NCBI GenBank assembly: GCA_021613335.1
Contig: JAJTWR010000317.1
Coordinates: 580,001-644,000 of the forward strand
Direction: 5' to 3'
Source of the DNA: Whitmania pigra
Taxonomy: Eukaryota; Annelida; Clitellata; Hirudinida; Haemopidae
Length of the DNA: 64,000 nt
The notes beneath the pieces are model-generated. The model did no database searches and was not told the origin of the DNA. It worked only from the letters and a program-made list of their open reading frames with translations. Shown one piece after another: positions 22,860 to 35,900 of this stretch. Within the stretch, counting starts at the first letter, position 1. Each line of letters begins with the position of its first letter. Both the position numbers and the translations under genes were made by a program.

Positions 22860-24100
22860 GTCTCCTTCGCTCGAGGAGGTGAGAGGAGTTGTGAGGAAAG
22901 TGAGAAACCGATCAGCGACAGGGCCTAACGGAGTTCCCTATCTCTTACACAAAAGATGTCCTAAAACACTACACCTGTTGCATTCCTTCATTCAGAAAAT
23001 CAGAAAGTGGTCGTTGGCCACTGTCGATGACGAGTGGAAGAATGCAGAGGGCGTCTACATTCCAAAGGAGAAAGGCTCCAATAAATTGATTCAGACCCAT
23101 TAACGCTGTTGAATGTATAAAAGAAAATATTTTTCTTGATCATGGCATCGAGGCTCACGGAGTTCGTGATGTCTAATCAGAACGTAGACATTTCATCAAA
23201 AGGGAGACATTCCAGGTGTTGTATCGAGCATACCTCGATGATCTTGGAAGCTATCCAGAGAGCCAAGAGGAACCGATTGAGTTTGTACGTCGTCCGGCTG
23301 GACCTAGCGAACGCATACGGGTCAGTGCCATAGTAGCTCCTATGAAAAACATTGAAAGCCCATCATATGCCTCAGCCCGTTATTCAGATCCTTCAGGAAT
23401 ACTTTAACGGGTTCATGATGCGGTTTTCCACCAAGATGTATACTGCAAAGTGTGTGCCTCTGGAGGTTGGAATAGCTATGGGGTGCACGATTTCTCCTTC
23501 CTTAATCGTACTGGCGATGCAGATCCTACTGAAGACAGTCGGGTCTCGTATTCCAGAGGCGCACATGGGTAAAGGTATGCGCATGCCTCCAATAAAGGCA
23601 TCCATGGATGACACTACCCCGATCATGAACAGGAAGAAGGTTGTCCAAAATACTCTGGACAAATTGAACAACTTTCTGTGGTGGTATCGAATGGCTTTTA
23701 AGCCCTCGAAATCTAGAAGTCTCGCCCTGGCCAGGGGAAAAATTCGCAGGAACGTGTTCTTCGATGTGACGGAACAGCAAATCCCCACAGTATTTGAAGA
23801 ACCGGTGAAAAGTTTTGGAATGGTTTTCGACGAATCTCTCACCGACAAAAGTATGAAGAGCGCTATACTCCAACAGGCCATCAAGGGACTCCAAGCGGTC
23901 GAGGCGGCACCGCTACAAGGGCGTTTTAAAGTGTGGTTACTCCAGTTTGCGCCCCTTCCAAGACTGCTCTGGCCGTTAACCATCTATGAGATTTGTTTGT
24001 TAGTAGTCGAGAATCTGGAGAGGAAAGTTAACCGATACACCAAAAAATGGCTAGGCCTACCTCCATCGTTGCCATCAATACATTACCCTCAACATTAGGA
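22860..24100 (+). pseudogene. Non-LTR retrotransposon reverse transcriptase, degenerate
   Basis: Three successive open pieces in shifted frames: 22879-23103 (SATGPNGVPYLLHKRCPK, RT domain start), 23136-23333 (IMASRLTEFV, VRLDLANAYGSVP) and 23352-24098 (LEVGIAMGCTISPSLIVLAM, then KASMDDTTPIM where the catalytic DD pair lies, then AFKPSKSRSLALARGK and KWLGLPP). The LDLANAYGSVP and IAMGCTISP signatures belong to a LINE-type RT common in invertebrate genomes. No endonuclease domain is seen. Stops and frameshifts mark it as dead. Confidence 0.88.
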
Positions 24101-24114
24101 GCACAAGCCTGTCT

Positions 24115-24705
24115 TCCTTTCTGGGTCTTGGCTTCCTAAATTGCTTTGAGCTTCTTCTTTGATGGATGTAATCCAGATGAACCAATTTTCTACCCCAAGG
24201 AATCAATTTCTCCAAGTCCAATAAGGCATTTGTCTCTTTTTGCTCGGACGCCCTCTTTTCTGCAGATTTGAAGAACATCTCGAACTTTCTTGTATAAAAC
24301 TGGCAAAGATGGAGCGTAGATTAAGACATCATTAAAGTAAAGCGTAACTCCTTCTATTTTTCTTAACAGATCTTCCTGCAGTTTCTCCTGCCAGTGCCTG
24401 TCTAACAGCATCTTGGAAGACATGCCTTTTGAACACGATAGACGTTTTGGGTGTGAAATGGTTCTACAGAATGTTGACTAACTCGTCAAATGTCTTCGCC
24501 ATTAGAAGTTCAGGGAACACTAGCGATTTCAGAATTCGGAACATGGGAGTTCCTATCGTAGAGAACGACTGCCCTTATTTTATTTTCGTCGTTATGTAGT
24601 TGGATACACAGTAGAATTTCAATCGAGCATATTGACAATGTCGAAAGGTTGCAAGTTGCACGTTGCGGTAATCTCAAATTTAATCCGATCCTCGTCGCCA
24701 TTGGT
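24115..24705 (-). pseudogene. Ty3/gypsy LTR-retrotransposon gag and RT fragments
   Basis: Minus strand. Downstream part (24423-24115): LRKIEGVTLYFNDVLIYA (RT, with the catalytic YxDD altered to FNDV), DVLQICRKEGVRAKRDKC, then GSSGLHPSKKKLKAI with stops, the usual post-RT segment. Upstream part (about 24705-24424): PELLMAKTFDELVNIL, a stop, NHFTPKTSIVFKRH, which resembles gag of gypsy-type elements. Protease and the RT fingers are missing, so gag is joined almost directly to the RT palm by a deletion. No LTRs identified. Confidence 0.8.
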
Positions 24706-24744
24706 CAATCTTGAATAACAGCAACGCTAGTAACCAACAAAAAC

Positions 24745-24909
24745 GGTTCCCTGACTTTTGCTCAAATGGCGATAGCTCACATGACAGTTGCGCTCATAAA
24801 CCATTGTTCACATAGATTATTGCTCACATGGGCAATTGCGCACCCCGATAATTGCAATTGCAATGTGAGCAACCTCCATGTGAGATATCGCCATTTGAGC
24901 AAGTCTGGT
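24745..24909. mobile_element. Fold-back (MITE-like) element with terminal inverted repeats
   Basis: The left arm contains TTGCTCAAATGGCGATAG and the right arm is its reverse complement (CGCCATTTGAGCAA). The inner motif GCTCACATG also recurs in both orientations. The element is bracketed by direct repeats ACCAACAAAAAC (about 24733-24744 and 24911-24922), a candidate 12-bp target-site duplication. No coding capacity. Confidence 0.75.
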
Positions 24910-24922
24910 CACCAACAAAAAC

Positions 24923-25960
24923 TAGAAAGCAAAGCTCGCGGCCTCGCGTCCTTAGACAATATAAAATATAAAGAAGTCAATTTACAATAATAAATAAATC
25001 AATGATTTTTTACTTTGATGTTGTTTCCAAAAACTGGATGCTAAATACACATTGTGCATGCATTTTCTTTGTAAATCTTGTTCTGCAAGGGCTATTATCT
25101 ACCGTGTTTCCCAGAAATATTAAACTTGTTTCACTTTGTTTTGGGATATAGCATATTTGACTTTCTTCACCATCCAAATGGAGAGGTGATTTGAATGGTG
25201 AATTCGCAATATTTTCCAAGTTCCTCCAGGTGCATCCAAGAACGTATTGATGCCTTTGCCAGAGTGGTCTAAATGTGATAATTCTTATATCTGTTATAAC
25301 TCTTCTCTTTAACATGGGCAATGAAAATCATGCTGGACTTTTTGGGTGGGCTTCATGTTAAAACCACTTAATTTTAGGAAGCTGAGGCCCAATGATATTG
25401 TAAACTTGGTCCTTGGTCTTTGATCTGTGAATCCATTGCCGTGATCAATGTGGTTTGCTCTAAAGCTCGTCATTTGAAATGCGGAATTGAGCCGTCAAAT
25501 GACTTTCTGGATTTGTCTTGATACGGACGAATTTCCAAACAAAATCAAGAGGGCGTTGCAAAAATTTGATCAAGTTATGTTTTTTAGCTATCATTTTTTA
25601 TGGTTATTACATTGATATATGAATATTACATATGATTATTTACAGAATTTTCAAATGGCTTAGGCCATTTTTCACACAATATGAAACACATTAGATTTAC
25701 CTAGCTATCAAATTTATTGAACTCAGGCAAATATTTTGTGAGAAGTTTGATAAAAACGGGATGCCGTTACAAGAAACACACGGGAGCGTAAATTTTCATA
25801 TTTATTAAAATCAAACCTTTATATTTACGTCAATAATGCATATGGCGCTATATAAATGAAGTTACAGTTACAATGTAATTTATCTTTTTCCTTAATAATT
25901 AACCCTTGCACTCTATTTTTTAATGAATCCAAAAGTGGTTTCAAGCTCTTTTAATCTAGT
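24923..25960. other. Unexplained transposon-rich stretch
   Basis: Contains a minus-strand open frame of 103 codons (25321-25010, with Trp, Cys and Arg, starting MPMLKRRV) that I cannot assign; given its neighbours it is probably retrotransposon-derived. At 25838-25875 a block ATGGCGCTATATAAATGAAG resembles the tail of the SINE at 59391. Confidence 0.35.
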
Positions 25961-25964
25961 TTCT

Positions 25965-26235
25965 TTCAGGTCTTATTCAAAGCATCTTTCAGTTCCCGAA
26001 CACTGAAATATTGCTTCTCGTTGGGGTATACCTTCCTAGCAAGCAGTACCCGCACGTTTTCAAACGGGTTCAAGCCTGGGGAGCGAGCTGACCACTTTAT
26101 AATCTTCAAATTCCTCTCCAGGAGACAAGTTTTTGTGGGTCTTAATGTGTGTAGCGGGGCATTGTCGTGTTGTAAAATGACTAATCCAGTTGATGAAGGA
26201 CAAGGACTAGAACAAGCGACAAGGTACAAGGAAGT
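25965..26235 (-). pseudogene. Second Tc1/mariner transposase C-terminal fragment
   Basis: The minus-strand frame reads LQHDNAPLHTLRPTKTCLL, then WSARSPGLNPFENV and LLARKVYPNEKQYFSVRELK. It is the same DDE region as the 21.8-kb fragment but clearly a different Tc1-like family. Only the last third of a transposase is present. Confidence 0.85.
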
Positions 26236-26924
26236 GTATCAAGTTGACAATAGAATGGATAATTGAGGATGATTTCTAGAAAATGATATTTTTTGAATAT
26301 ACTTATACAATCATAATTGTTTGGATGTGTGCATTTTGACCCTTCAAAAACCTTTATAATTTTGAATTGTCTTACTACTTTGTAAACAAATACCTATCGC
26401 ACTTTTATCTCTATTAAGTTTTAATGCAAAAAAATAAAGATGGTTCATTTTTTTTATTTTACTGACTTTTAGAATTTTCTCAAATTTAAACTGTCGATTT
26501 CTCGAACATGTTCCAAGAAGACTAGTAAATTTCAGTTGCTTATCTATATATTCTAAAATATTTTTAAAAATTTTATGTGGTTGGGGTTGTGTAGGCTCAG
26601 CCTTTGGTCTATTATTTGAACGTTCTTATTTACTTAATTAATTAATTTAATGTGTTATTACAGCAGGAAACAGATTTGTGCAAACTTAAATATATCAATT
26701 TTTAAGCATACATATTTTCGTTGCTAGAACCGCTATAATAAATTTTGCTTTTCAATAGTGACTTTGCATTTTGATTTGAATAAGCAATGACACATCGCTA
26801 CTTTGCGTTAAAGTTATTGGTGTTTAACTATAAGCTTCATATCGGGTTTAGAACTATATAGCCAGCAATTGTGAAAAATTTGGTTCCACGATTCTTGCTA
26901 TCAAATTGTTTATAGACTTGTATC
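26236..26924. promoter_or_regulatory. Presumed PSME4 upstream region
   Basis: AT-rich, 690 bp between the Tc1 remnant and the PSME4 start codon. No individual promoter element can be supported by eye. Confidence 0.3.
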
Positions 26925-29900
26925 ATGGTTAAGCATCAGAGTGAAGAATTTGAGGAAAGCGTTAAAATATATAATATTGAGGAACGAGAAAGTGTTTTGG
27001 GATTCAGGCCCCAAAAAGAGATAATATACAATACCCTTCTTCCCTATGCCGACCGGTTAGATGAAGAATCAAATTTTCAATTTGAGGAGATAAAATCGCA
27101 GATTGGTCGAGCCATTATTTTGAGAGATGTAAAAGTTGCTGGAATTCATTGGATAGGCCAGCTGTCAAAGTATTTACATTGAAATGTGTGCATAGAATTT
27201 ATATGAGGGGAAATACTAACGATGTTTACAATTATTTTTGAAGGTATATTCGGTTGTATGGAATGAAATTTTCATTTGAAGATCATGTGCAGCTAATAAA
27301 GCTGCTCTATGAAGTTATTTTCATCCCAGATCTTCACTGTTCTCTTATTCAGAAATATGCCATCACTCTCACTACTCTTCTTAAGTAATTATATTTTTAA
27401 TTACCTTTTAATTTCATAATTGTCAATTGTTTGTTCCAAAATTGAGGTGCAACTGCATTAGTTGTGCTAGCTTTTACATGATGCTTATTTTTGTTAATGT
27501 GTTATTTATCATTTGTTATTTATAAACGGTAAAACTATGCTCATAAACTCAAATTCATGTTAGCTCCTCTGTGGTACGACTGGGTTGAAGTTTATAGAGA
27601 ATGCCTTAAAAATCCAAGAGTTTGTCAATGAAATTTAAGGTTTAAATTGCATTTGAATGCAATTATTATCATTTATTAACACCGAGGATGTTGTATTGCA
27701 AGCTTTTTCAAAGTCAAGAAGATGAATAGTGGTCACTTTTGTGTTTATACTTCAGTGCATCTCTGATATTATAATTTTGATTTGTCAACATGTTATATTG
27801 ATAGCTGATGACAAAATAATTGGTTTAAGTAGGGAGGAACTTTTTAAGAGCATAAAGTTCAATTACCACTTGTTTAAAAATGTGGTTCATTAAATCAGAA
27901 TATGTTTAATGTTAAATTTTAGAGTAAGGTTTTTCTTCTTTAAACTGAAAATGTTGCGTAAGTTAATAAGACATTTACGATGTTTATAATAGTGATGAGG
28001 ATTCCAAGGCATGGAGTTCTGTAACATTGTCACATTTAGAATTTGTCAAATAAATGCAGGAAAACAGAACTGATTCCAAGAAATTCTCTTGTGTTGCCAT
28101 GGAGACCACTGTACCTTTTGTACAACAGCATCACCAACTCTCCCTATGAGCACCATGGAATGGTGTACCTTCCTGAGTAAATGTCACAATATCTTGATAT
28201 TAGAAGAGTTTTTAAATAAGGCTTTGGGCTAAAAAAAAATAGAGAAAGTATGTATGTTTAAATTAAAGTTGAAAATTTCAGTAATATTGAGGGCACATTG
28301 AGGAACCTGATCAGAGCATGCAGAGTGTGAGTTGACTTTTGAATGATTTAAATTCATATGTTACATCTAGCTGTTCTTAATTATGTATTTAACCCGATGG
28401 AACCAAAGCATCAAGATAAATCTGTAACAAAAATATGCATTAAAACCCATTTGTGTCATGTTATGGTAATGTGTATGTTTATGCATCTCAGTTGTCTTAT
28501 TACCTGTATGTATTTCAATGGATTAGTTTTAGACATACTAATGTATTTATTATTTATTTGATTAAAGTCTAGTGCATAGATAAGATGATTTGGACATGTG
28601 AATTTATTGTGATAGTATTGGTGATGATAAGTATTAGAATAATAATAGTACTAATATAATAATAAAATAAATAAATAAAGATTCATTAAAATTCACCCCT
28701 TAACCAATGGCGCTTGTGGCATTGCAGGCTGGGTTTCAAACACGACGCATTACGACTGTTGCCATTACAGCCATGCGCAGGAAATGAACCCATTCGTCCA
28801 ACCTTTTGGCAGTGCTAAGCATGGAACTCATCTGAGATAAATTTGTTTGCTAATTTTTTGTTTTAGGTACTTTTCAGACCAATCAACTCAGGAGATGTTG
28901 GTCGAATGGAGGCCGCTCATGTGTCCGTTCGACGTGAAAATGATGACTGCCATGTCCAACTTTGAACACTTCCTACCCACTCTTGTCTACAAAGAGGAAC
29001 ACAATTCAAGTCACAAGTGAATTTCAATTCTTTGATTATTCATTATTTGTATTCAATTAAATAATGACTTTGTGCAACCCACCTTTGTTATTTTGTTAAT
29101 ACCACATTTCAGACTCTGGTTTGGCGAATTAATGTCCATTTACTGCACAACAGTCAACAGTCCTTCATGGGAAGTGGTTTGTAGACTTTGTTTATCAATA
29201 CTTTCTGTTGGATGCTTATTGAAGTTCAAAAGTGAAATGCAGTGCTATTTTTCAGAGTCTTGTGAACTTATTTTCAAGACTTGCTCAGGAGTGTTGCGGT
29301 CACGTCCACTGGAAACCTTACCTCGATCAAGTGTGAAAAGCAATTTAACAATTAAATAATTGAGGAGTTTTTAGTTACAATTAAATAGTTAGGGATTTGT
29401 TAATTACAATTGGATAATTTAGGAATTGTTAATTTCTTTAAATTCAAATTGTGATCATCACTGATGTGCTGCTTATGTTTAACTTAAATGTTTTAAGAGC
29501 TGTGAAAAACTACTGAAATTTTTGTGTTCATTTCCACGTTTTAAAATTTGATATTTTACTTCCCAAAGATTTTCACAAGAATATTGAGAGAATTCGACCT
29601 TCCTGTTGGGTCAAAGAGATTGGATGTGAGGCGGCGTTTAGAGATTTGTGACGTCGGAGTTTGTGCCAAGTGGATAATTTGCATGATTGTTAGTAATTCG
29701 AGACACCAACTTCAATTAGCCGCTCGATTATTGTCTTATCTACCTAATTCGAGTAAAGTTGTAGTAACAAGAACTTAACATTTTTTTGCCAAGTCACCCA
29801 AAAACAAAGAGGTTTTGAGTTACACTTGCAAGTTGTTCAAAGCATTGGACTCCTTCTATCATCCTTCTAATCATGGGAAGTGGTCTGTAAGTATTCCTTT

Positions 29901-32900
29901 CATAAAGTGCTTTTGATTGGAGGTTAACGTGCACGAATGTTTATTAAATAATTTGTGAAATTTTAATAGATGAAACTATTGAAATTTCTCTCGAGGATGA
30001 GCTCTGAATTGGTGAAGAGACTCGAGAGGTTTGCTTCCCCTCCTTATCAACTTAATGTGGAGTCTCACTGTTAATGAAACCCTGTTAATAAGATGTTGTT
30101 TTGTTTTTTTAATTTATTGACCTGCTGTGTCGACGAAATGTTCGCACATTCATTCACAACGCATTCCCCAGAGAGAAGTGGAAATCCACTAAGGAAAGTG
30201 ATTCCGCATCGACATCGGACCACCTCAAACTGACGAAAACGAGGGACTGGAGGCCCGAAATCCCTGCCGAGCACAGGTTGACGGAGGACATTTTGACGAC
30301 GCTCATCGACTGCATGTGCCCGGCCCTCATGTCTGCCATGTTCAGTAAAAGTGGAAGTTGCGAAGCAGCTACGACCTTCAAATATCTCTCCACTATTAGA
30401 CCAGAGATTGTCATACCACCTCTTCTCGATTGGTCAGATTTTGTTTAATGTTTCTTGGAAATTTTGTTTTCACTCATCAATTTGTTGTTCTAAAGTCATT
30501 TGAAGTAACAATATTAATGTTGCTACTATTGGTATTTTTATTAAACTATATATCTGATCTCAGGACTTATTCAGCCCTTGAGACACTGACAGAGCCACAC
30601 AGACTGACATCCTGCCTGCAGTGCACAGTCTCCGTTCTGAGGTCGGTGGTTGTTCACCCTCACAGATATCCCGAAGGACCCTTGCACGTCATACCCCTGT
30701 TGCAACTGAGTCTGCCTGGCATCGACCCAAATGACCTCAAGAAAAGCCTGGTTGCATTTTGATATAATCAGTATTTTGCATTGCTTTTTTAATTTTATTT
30801 AATTGCTTAAATATTGTAATTAGATCAAGCTATGTCGAGATCCTAAAATGTTACTCTGGAACAATTTAAATTGAACTCAAATTTACTCAAAGTGCCTAAT
30901 GGAAGGTGCTGACTAGAATTTTATGTAATTTCAGATGACTTTTCAGCTGATCACAACTCTAACTTCCTTGATACCAATTGTTGATTGTTCGGAGGCACCG
31001 CAGTATTATAAGGACCTCACAAAGGTGATTACAACTCAATTATAAAATAAGCTTGCATCAGACGAATGTTGCACCCGAACATTCTTGCATCTTACAGCAC
31101 GAAAAACAGCTGTGTTCGGCAACTGCAGATTTTGAAGAAGTGATCCTGCTTTATTTCGACAGGTCGGTTTGAAATGTTCATTCATTATAGCTGTTATAAT
31201 CGTGTGAAATTCTTATTGCACGGAAGCAATTTTCCATCGGCATTGTAAGGCTTGCTATCTTTCCATCGGCATTGTAAGGCTTGCTATCTTTCCATCGGCA
31301 TTGTAAGGCTTGCTATCTTTCCATCGGCATTGTAAGGCTTGCTATCTTTCCATCGGCATTGTAAGGCTTGCTATCTTTCCATCGGCATTGTAAGGCTTGC
31401 TATCTTTCCATCGGCATTGTAAGGCTTGCTATCTTTCCATCGGCATTGTAAGGCTTGCTATCTTTCCATCGGCATTGTAAGGCTTGCTATCTTTCCATCG
31501 GCATTGTAAGGCTTGCTATCTTTCCATCGGCATTGTAAGGCTTGCTATCCTTCCATCGGCATTGTAGGCTTGCTATCCTTCCATCGGCATTGTAAGGCTT
31601 GCTATCCTTCCATCGGCATTGTAAGGCTTGCTATCCTTCCATCGGCATTGTAAGGCTTGCTATCTTTCCATCGGCATTGTAAGGCTTGCTATCTTTCCAT
31701 CGGCATTGTAAGGCTTGCTATCCTTCCATCGGCATTGTAAGGCTTGCTATCCTTCCATCGGCATTGTAAGGCTTGCTATCTTTCCATCGGCATTGTAAGG
31801 CTTGCTATCCTTCCAGAGTCATTTCGATGATCGAGAACAGCTCCCACCACCACTCGAGGACCGACACTGCAACGTCCGATCGCATGTCCAACGAGGAGGT
31901 CATGCTCGAACTTTGTCTCCTCTCGAGTACAAACTCACTCCTCCAACAAACTTCACTTTCCATCTTTCAAGCAAGTCGTTCTTTCTATATTTCGGTATTT
32001 TTAAAATTCATTTGCACTCGTTTGGGTTGACTTTCCACTTATTTTTAAAATGAGACTTAATAATATGAAATAAGACTTAATAGTATGAAATAAGACTTAA
32101 TAGTATGAAATAAGACTTAATAATATGAAATAAGACTTAATAGTATGAAATAAGACTTAATAGTATGAAATAAGACTTAATAATATGAAATGAGACTTAA
32201 TAGTATGAAATAAGACTTAATAGCATCACAATTCGTACTCATTTCAAAATAAATTAAAAGTGCAATTTAATTAGTGGTCATTTTGAGTGTTGATGGTGAT
32301 GTCAGTTGTGGTTTTGAATGTAGGAAGTTTTGAGAAAATTGAATACTTTTGCTTTCGGATCCTCTTTTGAAACGAGGGTTTCGGGAAGATTCACTTCAAA
32401 ATTGATCAAAGCAGCTGCAAAGGTAAAATATTTGTGACCACATGTATTTATATATTTATGTATCAATCCTGCATTTCTTTTGTTTTATTTTATTATTTTT
32501 AGGTTATTATTTTATTTTGGAATATCTTTATCTTTATCTTTGACAAGTTAATTATATAAAAATAAAAATGTCTTAATTTTATTCAAATTGTTGACATTCA
32601 TTGACAGGCTCGACCAGAATTAGTCTTACCTAAATTTGTACCACAATGTTGTGCTTTGCTTACGAGAAGATTAAAAAGTTTGTATCATTGAAAATAATAA
32701 ATCAATAAGATAAAAAAAAACTTTTAGTTTGCACTCAGGTGTATTTGTAATTAATAAAAGTACTTTGGAGATTTTATTTATTAATTGTAATTATTAGTAT
32801 TTATATAATTACTATTGTTGTTGCAAGCTAAACAAAGAATAGCTAATATTTTGTTATGGAATGCAAAGGTGAAGACCTGTGCAGTGATGAACATCTGGAC

Positions 32901-35900
32901 AATGAGGTTCTCTGGCTCCTGATGCTCCTATCTGAGGTTTGTATTTCAACTAACTTGTTCAGCACTACTGGACTTTATTTTTATTATTTATTACATGAAC
33001 ATGCACCAAAAATTCAGCTAACATGAAACTCATTAAATGTGAACAATTTAAGGTCGTGGCTTGTGATGGGTTGCACCTTGTTCCATTTGCCGCTGACCTT
33101 GTGGATGTGCTTGAATTGACTCTCACCTTGAAATGCAAAGAGGCAGCAGAACTTTCTGGGACACTCTTAAAGAATGTTTTGAGGGCAATGTCTTCCATTT
33201 ACGCCACTGATTACAGATCCACGTCTAGGAACTTTGATTCCCCAATTTCAAAACAACTACCGATAAGGGTCAGTTGCTTCTCTGATTTTATTTATATTAC
33301 AAAACTGGTCATTAACCTTCACTTATGTCTGTTTAACCAATAATAATTCCTCTTAGCATTTGTTTAACTGCCTTGATTCTGAAGATCTATTTTACAAAGG
33401 AATGGGGTAAATCATCGGATCCATTCCACCTGAACATGAAATGGCACATCCCTTCGCCCCAAGAAAAGGAATTCGTCGATCATCTGCTCAGCAAGTTCCT
33501 GATGGAACAGTTGGATAAAATCAAACTTCACTGTGTCAAAAGTAAATCAAATCCTCATGCCTTGGAGAGGTGAGCATGCTTGCCAGGTGTACACCTGCAG
33601 TTCTTCCAAGTTGCGATGAGGGTGTACGTGTGCATTCACGCTTGTTGTAATACCTATTCAGAGTTTACAGAGAATAAACGTGTGCGCAACATTGATCTGT
33701 TGGCAGGCCATCTTGAATGGCTCAAACTCAAAGGCACGAGTTGTTGGATTGCATTTTTTGCATTTGCATCATCCTCTATAATTCTTGAATTGAATTAATA
33801 AGTTAATAGTTAATAACTTAATAAGTTCTCTCGCAGGGAGGATCTGTGCAGGCGACTGAGCATCATCCATCAGTGCCTGTTTGGAGCTTGCGCTCTTCTG
33901 CCCATGTGGAATGAAGGTGCAGTTCAACTGTGGGTTTTCAATTCTGCTCGTTCTTTTTTTGTTATTAGAATTTGATTAGCAACTCCAGAGATTGTCTGAT
34001 ATTTCTGTTATAATTGTTATTTCTGCAAACAAATGCAGTATTCAGAGTCCTGTTGCACTGAACAGATTTTCCCTGATTGTGGGACCTGATGATGAGGGTT
34101 TGTCAAGGATTCATGTGCTTTTAAGGACCTCACTTGAATTTGAATGATGCAATTTAATTATATTATTGATTGTAGAAATCATGCTGCAAGATAAAAATGT
34201 CAGGTTGTTGATTGCTGAGCACATGAAACTCTTAATTGGTGGGCATTGACATATTTCATCATTGTTTATTAGTATTAATGATGTTACTTTGTTTATCAGT
34301 GAAAACAATGAATGAATTGATTGCAAGGGTTTTATATTTACTAATTGGCAGAGTTCATGCACATTGATACTGAGGATGACACAAAGAGCATACTTGTCAT
34401 CATCAAGGTTAGTTTCAGCTGCAATTTTATTTGTTTTCATTTAATATTATTATTAATACTTTATTTAATTAATAAAATCCCACTTTGAGTGCATATGTGT
34501 TTTTACTTTTCATGCAGATCATCAATGCACTTTTCCACACCTTTTCCTCTTCGAAGGAGGAATTTGATGGCAGGTGGAAAGCCAGGCATCACATTAAGCA
34601 CTTCATGGCCAACAAGGTTATTACAATTATTTAATTACTTAACCATCTGTTTATTGGATGAGAAACCTTTCTGAGTTAACGAGTCTACCAAATGTCATCG
34701 GCTCTCAGAGTTTATTGTTCAATACCTGTCATTGTCATTGACGAGCAGACAAAATCTCACTGATTTTCAGCTCATTGGAAAGAAAAAACATATCAGGTCC
34801 CTTCTTGTGGACAGGATTCAACTTCAGCACGACGTGAGTTACTTGGATATTACGTTGTCGCTGGCCAACACGTTACCAGCAGTTGGAAATTATTTATTAA
34901 AATTATTTCTGTCATTATTGTAATAGTTGTCATTATAATTTTTCCTCAAAATTATTATTATTATTGTTGTTATATTCTATCAATTATTATTTGCTTGATT
35001 ATTAATTCAAAGCAGCTTTTTATTAATTCACTGGGACTTGTGAATGCATCGTACGTGTACGTGACAAGTATTTTATGTTTGCTTCTGCAGTTGAGATCCA
35101 CGAACCAATCAACAAAGTACTTCACCACATTGCATGAGACATTCTATAAACATCTCTTTCAATTGGCCACCAGTAGATACATGGAGGTAGACACATAAAT
35201 ATCTCCTTGTAATTAGAAATGTTAAACTTTTCCTCATAATGTCAACTTTGTTTATTTCTTCCAATCAGATCAGAAAGGCTGCACAATCTTCCCTCGCCAT
35301 GTGCTTCCGAACGTACGCCTATTCGTACCAGGTTGTAGTGGACGATATTCTTACAATACTCGCCAGGAAACAGTGCAACATTTCACTCGATCACCATTTG
35401 AAGGTGTTAGAGGCTGTTTTGAAATGATAACATTTTATTATAGGTTTTGCTTTGAAATTCCACAGGGAACATTGTATGTCATACTTGGAGAGTCAAAACA
35501 GTCATTGGCAACAAGAAGAAATTGGGAATTAATGAACAAATTGTGGCCTGCACTTGTTTTGACTCCACATTGTGAGAAAACGTCCGTCAACATCATCCAC
35601 GACGCAATCATCGACAAGATCCACAAAGACATTGAAACTGTTGAAATTGCTATCAAGGTTTCTTAGCTTGTCAAATTTTTAATGAATAATGTTTGAAGAG
35701 AGTTTGTGTTAATGAGAGCCTTTCATCATTAAAGTTATGATATTTTTCTCTTTTGTGAACTTCACTGACAATTGTGTTAAACATTAAAAATTATTTGTCC
35801 TTCGTTATGATCCTGTTCAAACAATCTTATTCATCTCCAGGTCACTCCATCTTGCATTAATTTGGCTAAAGGTTTGTTGCATCTTGGAAGAGGTGCCAAA

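Noticed and set aside
23393..23983. 196-codon minus-strand open frame
   Set aside because: It is the shadow of the plus-strand LINE reverse transcriptase, which has clear motifs; the minus reading has none.
28358..28561. 67-codon open frame in a PSME4 intron
   Set aside because: Intronic, hydrophobic by AT content, no supporting motif.
31228..31814. Possible CRISPR-like or coding repeat
   Set aside because: No spacers, intronic, and frames are interrupted; it is a minisatellite.
33917..33930. Donor at GAAG then GTGCAG after PSME4 exon 21
   Set aside because: It breaks the frame to the next exon; the GTGGGT donor after 33929 keeps phase and gives [12 protein letters not shown].
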